Shown here one piece after another: positions 31,771 to 40,572 of a DNA stretch of 41,106 nt. The notes under the pieces are model-generated. The model did no database searches. It was not told the origin of the DNA and saw only the letters and a list, made by a program, of their open reading frames with translations. Positions within the stretch are counted from its first letter, which is position 1; each line of letters opens with the position of its first letter. The DNA comes from Roseomonas sp. CECT 9278 (GTDB lineage: Bacteria; Pseudomonadota; Alphaproteobacteria; Acetobacterales; Acetobacteraceae), in assembly GCF_918698155.1 (NCBI RefSeq), contig NZ_CAKKLX010000041.1:1-41106 (forward strand), written 5' to 3'. Both the position numbers and the translations under genes were made by a program.

Positions 31771-32619
31771 ATGGCCGTTCATTTCCACGCCCCGCCGCCC
31801 AAGGCCGCGCCCCCGCCTGCGCAACCCAGCACGGCCCTGCCCGAACACGACATCATCGTGAACGGCACGCCCATCACGCCGCGCGAGGTCGCCGCCGAGA
31901 TGCAGCACCACCCGGCACCCTCGCCCGAAGCCGCCTGGACCGAGGCGGCGCGCGCCCTGGTCGTGCGCCGCCTGCTGCTCGATGCCGCGCGCGACGCTGC
32001 CCTGGCCGATGAGGACGAGGACGCCACCATCGACGCGCTGCTGCGTGCCGAGGTCACCATCCCCGAACCCGATGATGCCGCCGCGCGCCGCTGGCACGCG
32101 GCACATCCCGAACGCTTCGGCACGCCGGAATCCTGGGACGCTTCCCACATCCTGCTCGCCGCCGACCCCGAGGACGACGCCGAACGCACCGCCGCGCGCA
32201 AGCAAGCCGAGGCGCTGCTGGCCGAGATACTCGCCACGCCGGGCGCGCTGCCGGACCTGGCGCACCGCCACTCCGCCTGCCCGTCGCGCGAACAGGGCGG
32301 GCACCTGGGCCGCATCGAGCGCGGCAGCACCGTGCCGGAATTCGAGACCATGCTCGCCGGCCTCGAACCCGGCCAGGTCTGCCCGCTGGTGGTGCCGACG
32401 CGCTACGGCATGCACGTGATCCACCTGCACCGCCACACGCCGCGGCGCGACACCGCCTTCGACGACGCCCGCCGCGCGGTGCTCGACGACCTTCGCCGCG
32501 CCGCCTGGCAGGCGGCGGTGCGCCAGTACATCGCCGTGCTTGCCGCGCGCGCCACGATCGAAGGATTCATCCTCGGCGCGGAAGGGGAGGCGCGTGCGGA
32601 TGGGCCGCTGGTCAACTGA
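31771..32619 (+). CDS. Parvulin-type peptidyl-prolyl isomerase (NifM-like) in the nar operon
   Basis: A 282-residue protein: a His/Pro-rich N-terminal tail (1-25), a helical region (about 35-110), and a PpiC rotamase domain (about 128-225) with ASHILLAADPEDD, ACPSREQGGHLGRIERGSTVPEFE and YGMHVIHLHRH. There is no signal peptide, so it is cytoplasmic, resembling NifM, the maturation isomerase of nitrogenase. Its position five bases after narI indicates a role in folding or assembly of the nitrate reductase, parallel to NarJ (inference). Similar genes accompany nar operons in other proteobacteria. Substrate evidence is absent here. Confidence 0.88.
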   Translation: MAVHFHAPPPKAAPPPAQPSTALPEHDIIVNGTPITPREVAAEMQHHPAPSPEAAWTEAARALVVRRLLLDAARDAALADEDEDATIDALLRAEVTIPEPDDAAARRWHAAHPERFGTPESWDASHILLAADPEDDAERTAARKQAEALLAEILATPGALPDLAHRHSACPSREQGGHLGRIERGSTVPEFETMLAGLEPGQVCPLVVPTRYGMHVIHLHRHTPRRDTAFDDARRAVLDDLRRAAWQAAVRQYIAVLAARATIEGFILGAEGEARADGPLVN

Positions 32620-32685
32620 GCGCGGGCGCATCCCGCGATGCGACCCCACGCGATCCGGCCGCGCTGCGCGGCGGGACTGACCGCC

Positions 32686-33483
32686 ATGGCTGACGCCCCC
32701 GCCGTGCCGCCGGCGCCGCGCAGCAGCGCGCTGCACCGCCTGGTCGATGGCTTCGACCGCTTCCGCGGCCAGCATTTCGAGCAGGACCACGACCTGTACG
32801 ATGCGCTGCTCGACGGCCAGCGTCCCGAGGTCATGATCATCGCCTGCTCCGACAGCCGCACCGACCCGGCCATCATCACCGGTGCGAAGCCCGGCGAGCT
32901 GTTCGTGATCCGCAATGTCGCCGCGCTGGTGCCGCGCCACGAGGCCGACCATCGCCCGCGCGGCACATCGGCGGCGATCGAGTTCGGCGTGAAGGCGCTA
33001 GGCGTGCGACACATCATTGTGCTCGGCCATTCCTTCTGCGCCGGCGTGCGCTGCCTGCTGGAGCACGACCACGGCGGCGCGCGCTTCGAATTCGTCTCGG
33101 ACTGGGTGAACATCGCGCGCGAGGTGCGCGACGAGATGGACGGGCTGGTGACCGATGCCGACCGCGCGGTGATCGCGCGCCGCGCCGAACAGGCGACCGT
33201 GCTGACGAGCCTGCGCCACCTCGCGACCTACCCCTTCATCGCCGAGGGCATCGCGGCCGGGCGGCTCGCGCTGCATGGCTGGTACTTCCACTTCGGCTGG
33301 GGGCTGCTGCAAGCGGCACAGACGCCGCTCGGCCCGTTCCGGCAGGTCGACAGCGGCACGCCGCCCGCGCCGGCGGTCGGCCACGCCGATGGGGCCGCGC
33401 CGCCGCCATGCCCTCGGGCAGGTCGCGCGGCGGCGCGTCGCTGCGACGCTCCCGCACCGTCCATCGCCCCGCGCCACCCGTGA
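32686..33483 (+). CDS. Beta-class carbonic anhydrase
   Basis: About 265 residues. The zinc ligands and catalytic dyad are visible: Cys54, Asp56 and Arg58 (IIACSDSRTDP), then His115 and Cys118 (VLGHSFCAGVRC). It interconverts CO2 and bicarbonate in the cytoplasm. The domain ends near residue 222 (GPFRQVDSG); the last 40 or so residues are Pro/Ala/Arg-rich with two extra cysteines and look like an unstructured tail. It follows the isomerase gene by 66 bases on the same strand, so it may be read as the last gene of the nar operon. An ATG at 32638 is an alternative start with little family-like sequence. Confidence 0.9.
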   Translation: MADAPAVPPAPRSSALHRLVDGFDRFRGQHFEQDHDLYDALLDGQRPEVMIIACSDSRTDPAIITGAKPGELFVIRNVAALVPRHEADHRPRGTSAAIEFGVKALGVRHIIVLGHSFCAGVRCLLEHDHGGARFEFVSDWVNIAREVRDEMDGLVTDADRAVIARRAEQATVLTSLRHLATYPFIAEGIAAGRLALHGWYFHFGWGLLQAAQTPLGPFRQVDSGTPPAPAVGHADGAAPPPCPRAGRAAARRCDAPAPSIAPRHP

Positions 33484-33584
33484 ACGCCGACTGAAGGCCC
33501 GTCCGCGCCGCCCGGATGGGTGGTCGCAGGCCGGCGCGAAACCACCCCCTATCCCGACCAGGCGGCCGCGATAGACTCGACGCC

Positions 33585-35447
33585 ATGATGGCCCCCTTGC
33601 CCCGGTCCTGGCCGCTGGTGCCGATCGTCGTCCTCGGCCTTGGGCTGGTCATGGCGGCGGCGGTTGGGCATGTCGCCGATCCCGGCGCGCTGTGGCGCGA
33701 TCCCTACCACGATCGCCATTCGCATCTTGCCAGCGCGATGACGCTCTCGCTCGCGCTGCGGCTTGGCGATCCGGTGGCCTTCGTGCTGGAACTCGCGCGG
33801 CCGACCGTCTGGCCGCCGTTGCAGGCGCTGGCGCTCGGGGCCTGGATGGCGGTCGTCGGGCCAGGCGCCAGCTGGGCTATCCTGCCGTCGGTGCTCGGCT
33901 GGGCGGTGACGCTGGTGACGCTGGCCATGCTGGCCGCGCGGAGCTGCGCGGACCCCTCGCGTGCGGCGCTCGCCGGCGGGCTGGCGGTGGCGCTGGCGGC
34001 GACCAGCCCCGCCATGGCGCGGCTCGGCACGGATGCCATGATGGAACTGCCGGGCGCGGCGCTGACGCTGCTGGTGTTGTGCGCCGCGACGGCGCGGCCG
34101 GTGCCCTGGCGGTGGCTCGCGGTGCTGCTGACGTTGTTGGCGCTGCACAAGTACAACTACTGGATCATGGCGGTGGCGGCGCTGCTCCTGGCCGCGACCC
34201 CGCAGATCCTGCCCTGGGCGAGGCAGCTGCTGCGCGCGGTCGATCGCCGCCGCGCGACGGAGGATGCGCCGCTCCGGCTGGCGGCCCTGGCGCTCGCGGT
34301 CGCGGCCCTTGGCCTTTCCGTCGATCCCGCCTGGCGGGTGGGCGGCGTGCTGGTCCTGCCGGCACACGTCGCGGTGCTGGCCTGGGGCATTGCGCTGCTT
34401 GCCGCCGCGCGCGCCTGGCGGCGGCGCGGCGCGGCCTTCGACGTGGCGTTGGGCGACCCGGCGCGCATCCTGCTGGCCTGGCACGCCTGGCCGGTCGCGC
34501 TGTGGCTGCTGGTGCCCGGCAAGCTGCCGGCGCTGCTGGGATTCCTGTCGCCCGGCCATGCCGGCGCGACGGCGCCGCATGGGCTGATCGACGCCATTGC
34601 CTTCCATTGGCAGGGCTTCGCGCAGGGTTTCTCGCCCCATCCGGCCATCGCCGCGGCTGTGCTGGTGTTCGCCGTGCTGGGTGCGCGGCGCGCGCCCCTG
34701 GCGCTGGTCTCCTTCGCGGCGATCGGCGTGCTGGCGCTGGTGCTGCACCCGCAATTGCAGTGGCGCTTCCAGGCCACGGTGCTGCCCGTGGTGTGGCTGC
34801 TGGCAGGCCTCGGGGCCGCGGCGCTGCTGCCGCGCATGGCGCCGGCCGTGGCGGCGGCGCTGCCTTGCCTGGTCGCGCTGCTGCTCGTGGCGCTGCCCAC
34901 CCCGCCGCTGGCCGATGCCGCCGCCATCCGGCGGCCGGATGCCCCGCGCGATCTCGACCTCGTTGCCGCCTGGGATGACATGCCGGTCGCGGCGGGCGGC
35001 GTGCTGGTGCTCGCCAGCATCGGCCGTTCGGATCTGTTCGACTGGACGTTGCGTCTGCGCTGCCGCTGCCTGGCGCCTGTCGAGCAACCGCCCTGGCTGG
35101 AATTCGGCGATGCCCCTGCGCACATCGCCATCGGGTCGAGCGCCGCGCCGGTGCTGCTCGCGGTGACCATGCCGGCGCCCTATGCCGTGGCGGGGCGGGA
35201 CGCGCCGGCTGACCTGCCGGTGGCGGCGGTGCTGGCGGCCCAATCGCGCTATGTGGAAGCGGTCGCACGGGAGGCACCCTTGCACGACGCGCGCGTCGCG
35301 TGGTGGCGCGCAACGCGGCCGCCCGCCGCACCGCCGCCGCGCCGACGCGGGTTGATCGAACTCGCCGCCGCGCTGCTGGGGCTCGCGACCATCGCGACGC
35401 TGGCGTGGCCGCGCCGCGCCGGAGGCACCCCTTGCGCATCGGCCTGA
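33585..35447 (+). CDS. Polytopic membrane glycosyltransferase-like protein (GT39/ArnT type)
   Basis: A 620-residue protein with roughly ten to twelve hydrophobic segments between residues about 10 and 440, and a soluble C-terminal part (about 445-590) ending with a last hydrophobic stretch (about 595-612). An Asp early in the first loop (ADPGALWRDPYHDRHSH, about 31-47) fits the catalytic acidic residue of lipid-linked-sugar glycosyltransferases. LHKYNYWIM (about 186) resembles another family feature. It probably moves a sugar from a polyprenyl carrier to a periplasmic acceptor. No close family name can be given. The end overlaps the next gene by 16 bases, so the two are coupled. Confidence 0.65.
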   Translation: MMAPLPRSWPLVPIVVLGLGLVMAAAVGHVADPGALWRDPYHDRHSHLASAMTLSLALRLGDPVAFVLELARPTVWPPLQALALGAWMAVVGPGASWAILPSVLGWAVTLVTLAMLAARSCADPSRAALAGGLAVALAATSPAMARLGTDAMMELPGAALTLLVLCAATARPVPWRWLAVLLTLLALHKYNYWIMAVAALLLAATPQILPWARQLLRAVDRRRATEDAPLRLAALALAVAALGLSVDPAWRVGGVLVLPAHVAVLAWGIALLAAARAWRRRGAAFDVALGDPARILLAWHAWPVALWLLVPGKLPALLGFLSPGHAGATAPHGLIDAIAFHWQGFAQGFSPHPAIAAAVLVFAVLGARRAPLALVSFAAIGVLALVLHPQLQWRFQATVLPVVWLLAGLGAAALLPRMAPAVAAALPCLVALLLVALPTPPLADAAAIRRPDAPRDLDLVAAWDDMPVAAGGVLVLASIGRSDLFDWTLRLRCRCLAPVEQPPWLEFGDAPAHIAIGSSAAPVLLAVTMPAPYAVAGRDAPADLPVAAVLAAQSRYVEAVAREAPLHDARVAWWRATRPPAAPPPRRRGLIELAAALLGLATIATLAWPRRAGGTPCASA

Positions 35448-36580
35448 TCCTCGAGACCTGGGACCGCGCCGGCGGCGGCGCCGAACGCTGGACCGCGCAA
35501 CTGCACGACCATCTGCGCCGCAGCGGCCACGAGGTGCACGTCATTGCCTTTGCCGCGCGCGATCGCGACGGCATCGCGGACCTGCACCTGCTGGACGACC
35601 CGGGCACGCTGCTTGGCCGGGCCGAGGCCGTCGCCGACGCGACCGCGCGCCTGCCGCCCATGGTGCTGCACGACAGCGGCACTGGATGGTCCGCGCATGT
35701 GTTCCACCCGCAGACCGGTTCGCGGCTGCTCAGCCTCGAACGCATGATGTCCGCGCGCGGCGTGCGCGAACGCCTGCGCTGGCGGGTCGACCCGCGCATG
35801 ATGCGGCTGCGCCGCGCCATGGCGCTGATCGAGGCCCGCGCGATGCGCCGGGCCGAACGCATCGTCGCCGTCTCGCAGGCCTTGCGGCGACTGTTCGTCG
35901 CGAGCCACGGCGTCGCGCCGGATCGCATCGCGGTCATTCCGAACGGCGTGGACACCGCGCGCTTCGCACCGGACCGCCTGGCCCCGCTGCGCGACGCGGC
36001 GCGCGCCCGGCTCGGGCTGCGCGGGGAGGAGCTGATGCTGCTCGCGGTCGCGCACAACCTGTGGCTGAAGGGGGTGGACGTGTCGCTGCGCGCCCTCGCC
36101 CTGGCGCGGCGGCGCGGCATCGCGGCGCGCCTGGTGGTGGCGGGCGGCGTGCCGGATGACGAGTGGCGCGCCCTGGTCGCGCGGCTCGGCCTGGCCGATT
36201 CCGTGGTATTCGCCGGCGAGGTGGCGGCGATCGAGCCGCTGTTGGCCGCAGCCGACGTGATGCTGCATCCGACGCGCTGGGATGCCTGCAGCCTCGCGAC
36301 CATCGAGGCGATGGCAGCCGGCCTGCCGGTGGTGAACGCCGCCGCGAATGGCGCGTCCGACCTGATCGCGGATGGCGCGAACGGCTTCGTGCTCGCACGG
36401 TCCGACGATGCCGGGCGGCTGGCGGCGCTGGTGCTGGCGCTGCGCGATTCCGGCCTGCGCGCGCGGATCGGCGCGGCGGCTCGGCGCAGCGCGGAAGCCG
36501 CCGACCTCGCGGCGAATTGCCGGGCGGTCGAGGCGGTGCTGCTGTCCTGCGGCGGCCTGCTGCCTCACACCGAAGGATAG
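35432..36580 (+). CDS. Glycosyltransferase family 4 (group 1)
   Basis: A 382-residue GT-B protein. It opens with RIGLILETWDRAGGGAERW, the glycine-rich N-terminal acceptor loop. The C-terminal donor-binding region has HPTRWDACSLATIEAMAAGLPVV, with the EX7E-type motif seen as E...E around ATIEAM. The start is TTG 35432, chosen for an ideal GGAGG (35421-35425) six bases before and because the fold begins right after it; the upstream open frame is the end of the neighbour in another frame. It probably adds a nucleotide-sugar residue to a surface glycan. Its last 16 bases overlap the 3' end of the convergent GT2 gene. Confidence 0.88.
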   Translation: MRIGLILETWDRAGGGAERWTAQLHDHLRRSGHEVHVIAFAARDRDGIADLHLLDDPGTLLGRAEAVADATARLPPMVLHDSGTGWSAHVFHPQTGSRLLSLERMMSARGVRERLRWRVDPRMMRLRRAMALIEARAMRRAERIVAVSQALRRLFVASHGVAPDRIAVIPNGVDTARFAPDRLAPLRDAARARLGLRGEELMLLAVAHNLWLKGVDVSLRALALARRRGIAARLVVAGGVPDDEWRALVARLGLADSVVFAGEVAAIEPLLAAADVMLHPTRWDACSLATIEAMAAGLPVVNAAANGASDLIADGANGFVLARSDDAGRLAALVLALRDSGLRARIGAAARRSAEAADLAANCRAVEAVLLSCGGLLPHTEG

Positions 36581-37311
36581 GCCGCCTTCAGCTTCGCCAC
36601 GAGCGGTTCGAGATAGGTCGCGCGGGAGACGCGCCCCTGCGTCTCGCGCACCACCTCGGCCTCGTGGTGCAGCAGGCGGGAGGTGTACCAGCAGTGGAAC
36701 ACGCCGCCCGCCACCGTCGGCACATTGGGATGCCCGACATCGAAGTCGCGGCTATGCGCGATCTCGTGCCCGATCACGCCGCGCCCGGCGGCGAGCACGC
36801 GGATCGTCGCCTCCTCGCCGGTGTCGGTGTCCTCGCCACGCAGCTTCCGCAGCACCACGAGCCCGCCGAGGTCGGACTTCCGGAACGCCATGAAGTGCGG
36901 GTGGATGTACCAGCCATGCGGGTTGCCGCGGTGCGGGCTGCGGAACACCGCGCCGGCGATCGGCCGCGCATCGTCGATCAGGTCGACGCTGGTGGCGAGC
37001 CAGTCATCCGCGACCGGGAAGGCATCGGAATCGAGCAGCACGATGTGGTCGTGCCGCGCCGCGCGGGCGCCGCGCTCCGCCGCCTCGCCATGGCGGTGCC
37101 CGGCGCGGCGCAGCCAGTTGCGCTGCACCACCAGCCGCATGTCGGGCTGCGAGCGCACCCAGGCCTGCGTGCCGTCGCGGCTGCCCTGGTCGACCACGAT
37201 GATCTCATGGGGCCGGTCGCGCAGCGTGGCGCGCACCCGATCCGCCAGCAGCCGCGTGAAGAACAGCCCATCACGCGTGACGGTCAGGATGCTGACGGGG
37301 CGCGCGTCCAT
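36565..37311 (-). CDS. Glycosyltransferase family 2 protein
   Basis: A 248-residue GT-A fold: the nucleotide-binding start VSILTVTRDG (6-15), EIIVVDQGSRDGT (36-48) and the metal-binding DSD in HIVLLDSDAFPVADDWLA (about 88-105). It probably transfers a sugar from a nucleotide donor in the cytoplasm. The C-terminal half (about 150-248), with HEIAHSRDFDVGHPN, is unusual in its histidines, but no separate domain is recognised. It is oriented against its neighbours, overlapping the GT4 gene end and diverging from the next GT2 with a 57-base spacer. No transmembrane segment is seen. Confidence 0.82.
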   Translation of the reverse strand: MDARPVSILTVTRDGLFFTRLLADRVRATLRDRPHEIIVVDQGSRDGTQAWVRSQPDMRLVVQRNWLRRAGHRHGEAAERGARAARHDHIVLLDSDAFPVADDWLATSVDLIDDARPIAGAVFRSPHRGNPHGWYIHPHFMAFRKSDLGGLVVLRKLRGEDTDTGEEATIRVLAAGRGVIGHEIAHSRDFDVGHPNVPTVAGGVFHCWYTSRLLHHEAEVVRETQGRVSRATYLEPLVAKLKAAYPSV

Positions 37312-37368
37312 GCGGTAGCTTCCCTCTCATGCGGACCCGCGGCGGGGCCGCGCAGGAACGGATCCCGC

Positions 37369-38337
37369 ATGGCCTGCCCCGCGGTCAGCGTCGTGATGCC
37401 GGTGCGCGACGGCGCGCGCCATCTCGAGGACGCGGTGGCGAGCATCCTGCGCCAGACCCACGGCGACTTCGAATGCATCGTGTGCGACGACGGATCGGCC
37501 GACGCCACGCCGGACATCCTCGCGCGGATGGCGCTGGCCGATGCGCGGCTGCGGGTGCTGCGGCTGGAGCGCGCGGGGATCGTGCCGGCGCTCAATGCCG
37601 GCCTGGGTGCCGCGCGCGCCGATTGGGTGGCGCGGATGGATGCCGACGACATCGCCGCGCCCGACCGGCTGGAACGCCAGCTGGCGGCCGCCGCGCGATA
37701 CCCGGACGCCGCCGCGATCGGCACCGGCTGGCGTGTGGTCGGACCAGGCGGCAGGGTGCGTCGCGTGATCGTCCCGCCGGTCGAACCCGGCGCGATCGCG
37801 GCGGCGCTGATGCACCACAATCCGCTGGCGCATCCGACCATGCTGCTGCGGCGCGACGCGGTGCTGGCGATCGGCGGCTACCGCGGGGCCTTCCGCAGCG
37901 CGGAGGACTACGACCTGTGGCTGCGCCTGGCGGAACGCCATCCGCTGCGCGCCATCCCGCATGTGCTGCTCGACTACCGCGAACATGCCGGGCAGGCGGC
38001 GTGGCGGGAGGTCGAGCATCGCGTGCTGGCGGAACTGGGCGCGCGCGCGGCGGCGCGGGCACGGCGCGCCGGCCGGCCCGACCCGGCCACGGGTGCCTCG
38101 GTCATCGACCGCGCCTGGCTGCGCGCGGCAGGCGTCGAGGATGCCGAGGTGGTCGCCACGCTGATGTCGCGCGCGCTCGGCACCGCGAAGGATGCGCTGG
38201 CGGCCGGCGAGGGAGCGGCGGCGCGGGCCGCGCTGCGCCTGCTGCGCGCGCAGCCGGGGCTGCGGGTCCGCACGCGCATCCACGCGGCGCTGCTGTTCCT
38301 GCGCAGCCTCCCGCTCATGCCAGCGCCTGCGCGATGA
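37369..38337 (+). CDS. Glycosyltransferase family 2 protein
   Basis: A 322-residue GT2 protein. It shows VSVVMPVRDGARHLEDAVAS (6-25), CIVCDDGSADATPDI (36-50), and the DXD motif DADD in WVARMDADDIAAPDRLERQ (about 86-104). The acceptor region is AHPTMLLRRDAVLAIGGYRGAFRSAEDYDLWLRLAE, with ED (about 180) as the catalytic base position. This pattern resembles enzymes adding rhamnose, galactose or glucose to O-antigen or capsule. The C-terminal 70 residues are Ala/Arg-rich helices. Its 3' end overlaps the end of the convergent GT4 gene by 23 bases. ATG 37369 is preceded by AGGAA. Confidence 0.88.
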   Translation: MACPAVSVVMPVRDGARHLEDAVASILRQTHGDFECIVCDDGSADATPDILARMALADARLRVLRLERAGIVPALNAGLGAARADWVARMDADDIAAPDRLERQLAAAARYPDAAAIGTGWRVVGPGGRVRRVIVPPVEPGAIAAALMHHNPLAHPTMLLRRDAVLAIGGYRGAFRSAEDYDLWLRLAERHPLRAIPHVLLDYREHAGQAAWREVEHRVLAELGARAAARARRAGRPDPATGASVIDRAWLRAAGVEDAEVVATLMSRALGTAKDALAAGEGAAARAALRLLRAQPGLRVRTRIHAALLFLRSLPLMPAPAR

Positions 38338-39661
38338 TGTGCTCCGCCGCGGCGGGCCAGGTCTCGAATCGGAAGCCGTCGCGGATGCGGGCCTCCCACG
38401 GCGCGCGCGCGGCGGGGTCGGCGATCCAGGCGCCGAGCGTGTCGGTCCAGGCATCGACATCGAGCGGGTCGAGGCAGGGCGCGAGGCCCGCCGCGGTCTC
38501 CGCCACCGCGCCGCCGGTCGAGGCGATGACGGCCTTGCCCTGCGCCATCGCCTCGATGATCGGCAGGCCGAAGCCTTCCGCGCGCGAGGGATAGAGACAG
38601 AAGGCCGCGTCGCGATACAGCCGCGCCAGCAGCGCGTCCTGCGCGGTGTCGAGATGCACGAGGCGGTTCGCCGGATCGGCGCCGAGCGCATCGAGACGAT
38701 CGAGCAGGGCCTCCACCTTCCAGCCACGCCGGCCGACGAAGACCAGGTGGAAGCTCGCCTGCTGCGGCACGCCGCGCGCCAGCAGCGCCTGCCAGGCCTC
38801 GGCCAGCACCGCGTGGCCCTTGCGCGGTTCCAGCGTGCTGACGAACAGCGCGAAGCGCCCGGCGGCGAGCGGCGAAGGCAGGTCCGGCAGCGACCGCGGC
38901 GCCGGCGGCGGCGCGTAGCCGAGCGGCACCACCACGGGCGCGACATCACCGAGGCCTTCCGCCGCGGCGAAGTCGCGCAGGTCCCGCGCGACGCAGTGCG
39001 CGTTGCACAGGATGCGGTCCGCGCCGGGGATGACCGCGCGCCAATACGCGCCGAAGCGTGCCACGTCGTCGTCGAAGAACCATTCGGGATGCACCAGCGG
39101 CAACAGGTCGTAGCACATCGCGACCAGGCGGAAGCCGTGCCGTGCGCGCAGGTCCACGAAGGCGCGCCCCTTGCGCTGCCAGTCGGGGCCGGCGGAGATC
39201 ACGGTGTCGCCGGGGCCGAGCGCCAGCGGCGGGCCCAGCGCGCTGCGCCACGGCACCACGCCGATGCGCCGCCCCGCCGCATCCACGAAGGGCGGCTGGC
39301 GCATATGGCGGCCGAGCAGTCGCGCCATCGCCGCGCCCGCGAGCGGGACGCCGGCCAGCCGCGCGCGCTCCAGCGCCATCGCCAGGGGGTAGCGCGGCGC
39401 GCGCAGCCGCTGCCACATCGGCAGATGCCGGCGCACATCGACCCAGATGGTGTCGAGCACGTGGTCCGGCCCTAGCAGCCTGTCGCGCCAGCGCGGCAGC
39501 ACCGGGCGCAGCGTGCCGTGCAGCGGGTCGTGCACCACGATCTCCACGGCGCCGCCGCGGCGCAGGGCCTGCAGCGCGACCTCGCGTTCCGCCCGCAGGA
39601 TCCCGACCGGCGGGCCGAGCCAGCGCGCGGAAGCCGAGACATCGACGATCAGCCGCGCCAC
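38315..39661 (-). CDS. Glycosyltransferase family 4 (group 1) with extended N-terminal domain
   Basis: About 448 residues. The start is GTG 39661 (ARLIVDVSASARWLGPPVGI), 13 bases inside the end of the epimerase gene; the frame upstream is the epimerase coding region. The N-terminal domain (about 1-235) contains MCYDLLPLVHPEWF and ILCNAHCVARDLRDF. The C-terminal donor domain has STLEPRKGHAVLAEAW (about 280-296) and YPSRAEGFGLPIIEAMAQGK (about 360-379), with the EX7E-type pattern. This long form is typical of glycosyltransferases that build mannose- or rhamnose-containing O-polysaccharides. It is coupled with the epimerase-like gene. A partial gene at the window end begins with a related N-terminus. 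Confidence 0.88.
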   Translation of the reverse strand: MARLIVDVSASARWLGPPVGILRAEREVALQALRRGGAVEIVVHDPLHGTLRPVLPRWRDRLLGPDHVLDTIWVDVRRHLPMWQRLRAPRYPLAMALERARLAGVPLAGAAMARLLGRHMRQPPFVDAAGRRIGVVPWRSALGPPLALGPGDTVISAGPDWQRKGRAFVDLRARHGFRLVAMCYDLLPLVHPEWFFDDDVARFGAYWRAVIPGADRILCNAHCVARDLRDFAAAEGLGDVAPVVVPLGYAPPPAPRSLPDLPSPLAAGRFALFVSTLEPRKGHAVLAEAWQALLARGVPQQASFHLVFVGRRGWKVEALLDRLDALGADPANRLVHLDTAQDALLARLYRDAAFCLYPSRAEGFGLPIIEAMAQGKAVIASTGGAVAETAAGLAPCLDPLDVDAWTDTLGAWIADPAARAPWEARIRDGFRFETWPAAAEHIIAQALA

Positions 39662-40572
39662 GGTGCCATGATCTCCCGCGCCAGCGTGGCGAGGTCGAAG
39701 GCGGCGGGCGCGAGGCCCAGGGCGCGGAGCAGGCCGGGGTCGCCGACCACGCGGGCCGGGTCGTCGCGCCGCGCACCATCCTGCCGCGGCAGCACCGTGA
39801 CGGGCACGCCCCGCGCCGCCGCGAGCGCGGCGATCCATTCGCGCACCGCGATGCCGCGGCCGGAGCAGAGATGCAGCAGCGCCGGCAGCTCGCGCGCCCG
39901 CGGCGCGAGGCGCATGACCAGCCGCGCCACCTCCGTGACCGGAAGATAGTCCCTCTCGCGCTCCGGCCCGGCCACCCGCACGGCGCCGCCGGCGGGCGGC
40001 ATGGCGGCGATCTCGGCGGCGATCCGGCCGAGCAGCATGGCGGCCGGCGCGCCGGGGCCCGCCGCGGTGAACAGCCGCAGCACCGCGCCCGGCGCGCCGG
40101 ACTCAGCAAGATATCGCTGCACCGCCAGGCTTGCCGCATGCTTCGCGCGGCCATGGGGCGAGGACGGCGCGCAGGGCCAGGATTCCGGCAGCGGCCCGGC
40201 CCCGGCATCGATCGGGCCGAATTCCGCGGCGCTGCCGAAGGCCAGCAGGACCGGCGGCGCGCGCTGCCCGGACAGGGCTGCGAGAAGCGCCCGCGTGCCG
40301 GCGACGGTGACGGCCTCGTGGTCCTCCGGCGGTGCGCCGGGTGCCGCGGCGGCCAGGTGCACCACCAGCGCCGGGCGCAGCGCCACCAGCGCCGCGGCGA
40401 TCCCCTCGGCATCCGACGGCCCGGCGACCGCGACATGGTCGGCGGCGTCGCCGCGCCGCGCCGCGCCGATGGTCGCGACGCGCCAGCCCGCCCCGCGCAG
40501 CGCCGCGACGATCCCGCGGCCGAGGAAGCCGCGCCCGCCGGTCACCAGAGCGGTATCGAAGCTTGGTTCCAT
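39649..40572 (-). CDS. NAD(P)-dependent epimerase/dehydratase-like protein with HxxxK active site
   Basis: A 307-residue short-chain dehydrogenase of the extended, sugar-nucleotide type. The Rossmann motif is TGGRGFLG (11-18). The domain order is normal, with substrate-region motifs FGSAAEFG, REWIAAL and ERERDYLPVTEVARL. The catalytic YxxxK is replaced by HGRAK (SSPHGRAKHAAS, about 137-148), because the Tyr codon reads CAT. The serine that precedes it is kept. By context it would make or modify a sugar nucleotide for the surrounding glycosyltransferases. Loss of the Tyr may reduce or alter activity. Start ATG 40572 faces the divergent partial gene across 150 bases. Confidence 0.83.
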   Translation of the reverse strand: MEPSFDTALVTGGRGFLGRGIVAALRGAGWRVATIGAARRGDAADHVAVAGPSDAEGIAAALVALRPALVVHLAAAAPGAPPEDHEAVTVAGTRALLAALSGQRAPPVLLAFGSAAEFGPIDAGAGPLPESWPCAPSSPHGRAKHAASLAVQRYLAESGAPGAVLRLFTAAGPGAPAAMLLGRIAAEIAAMPPAGGAVRVAGPERERDYLPVTEVARLVMRLAPRARELPALLHLCSGRGIAVREWIAALAAARGVPVTVLPRQDGARRDDPARVVGDPGLLRALGLAPAAFDLATLAREIMAPWRG

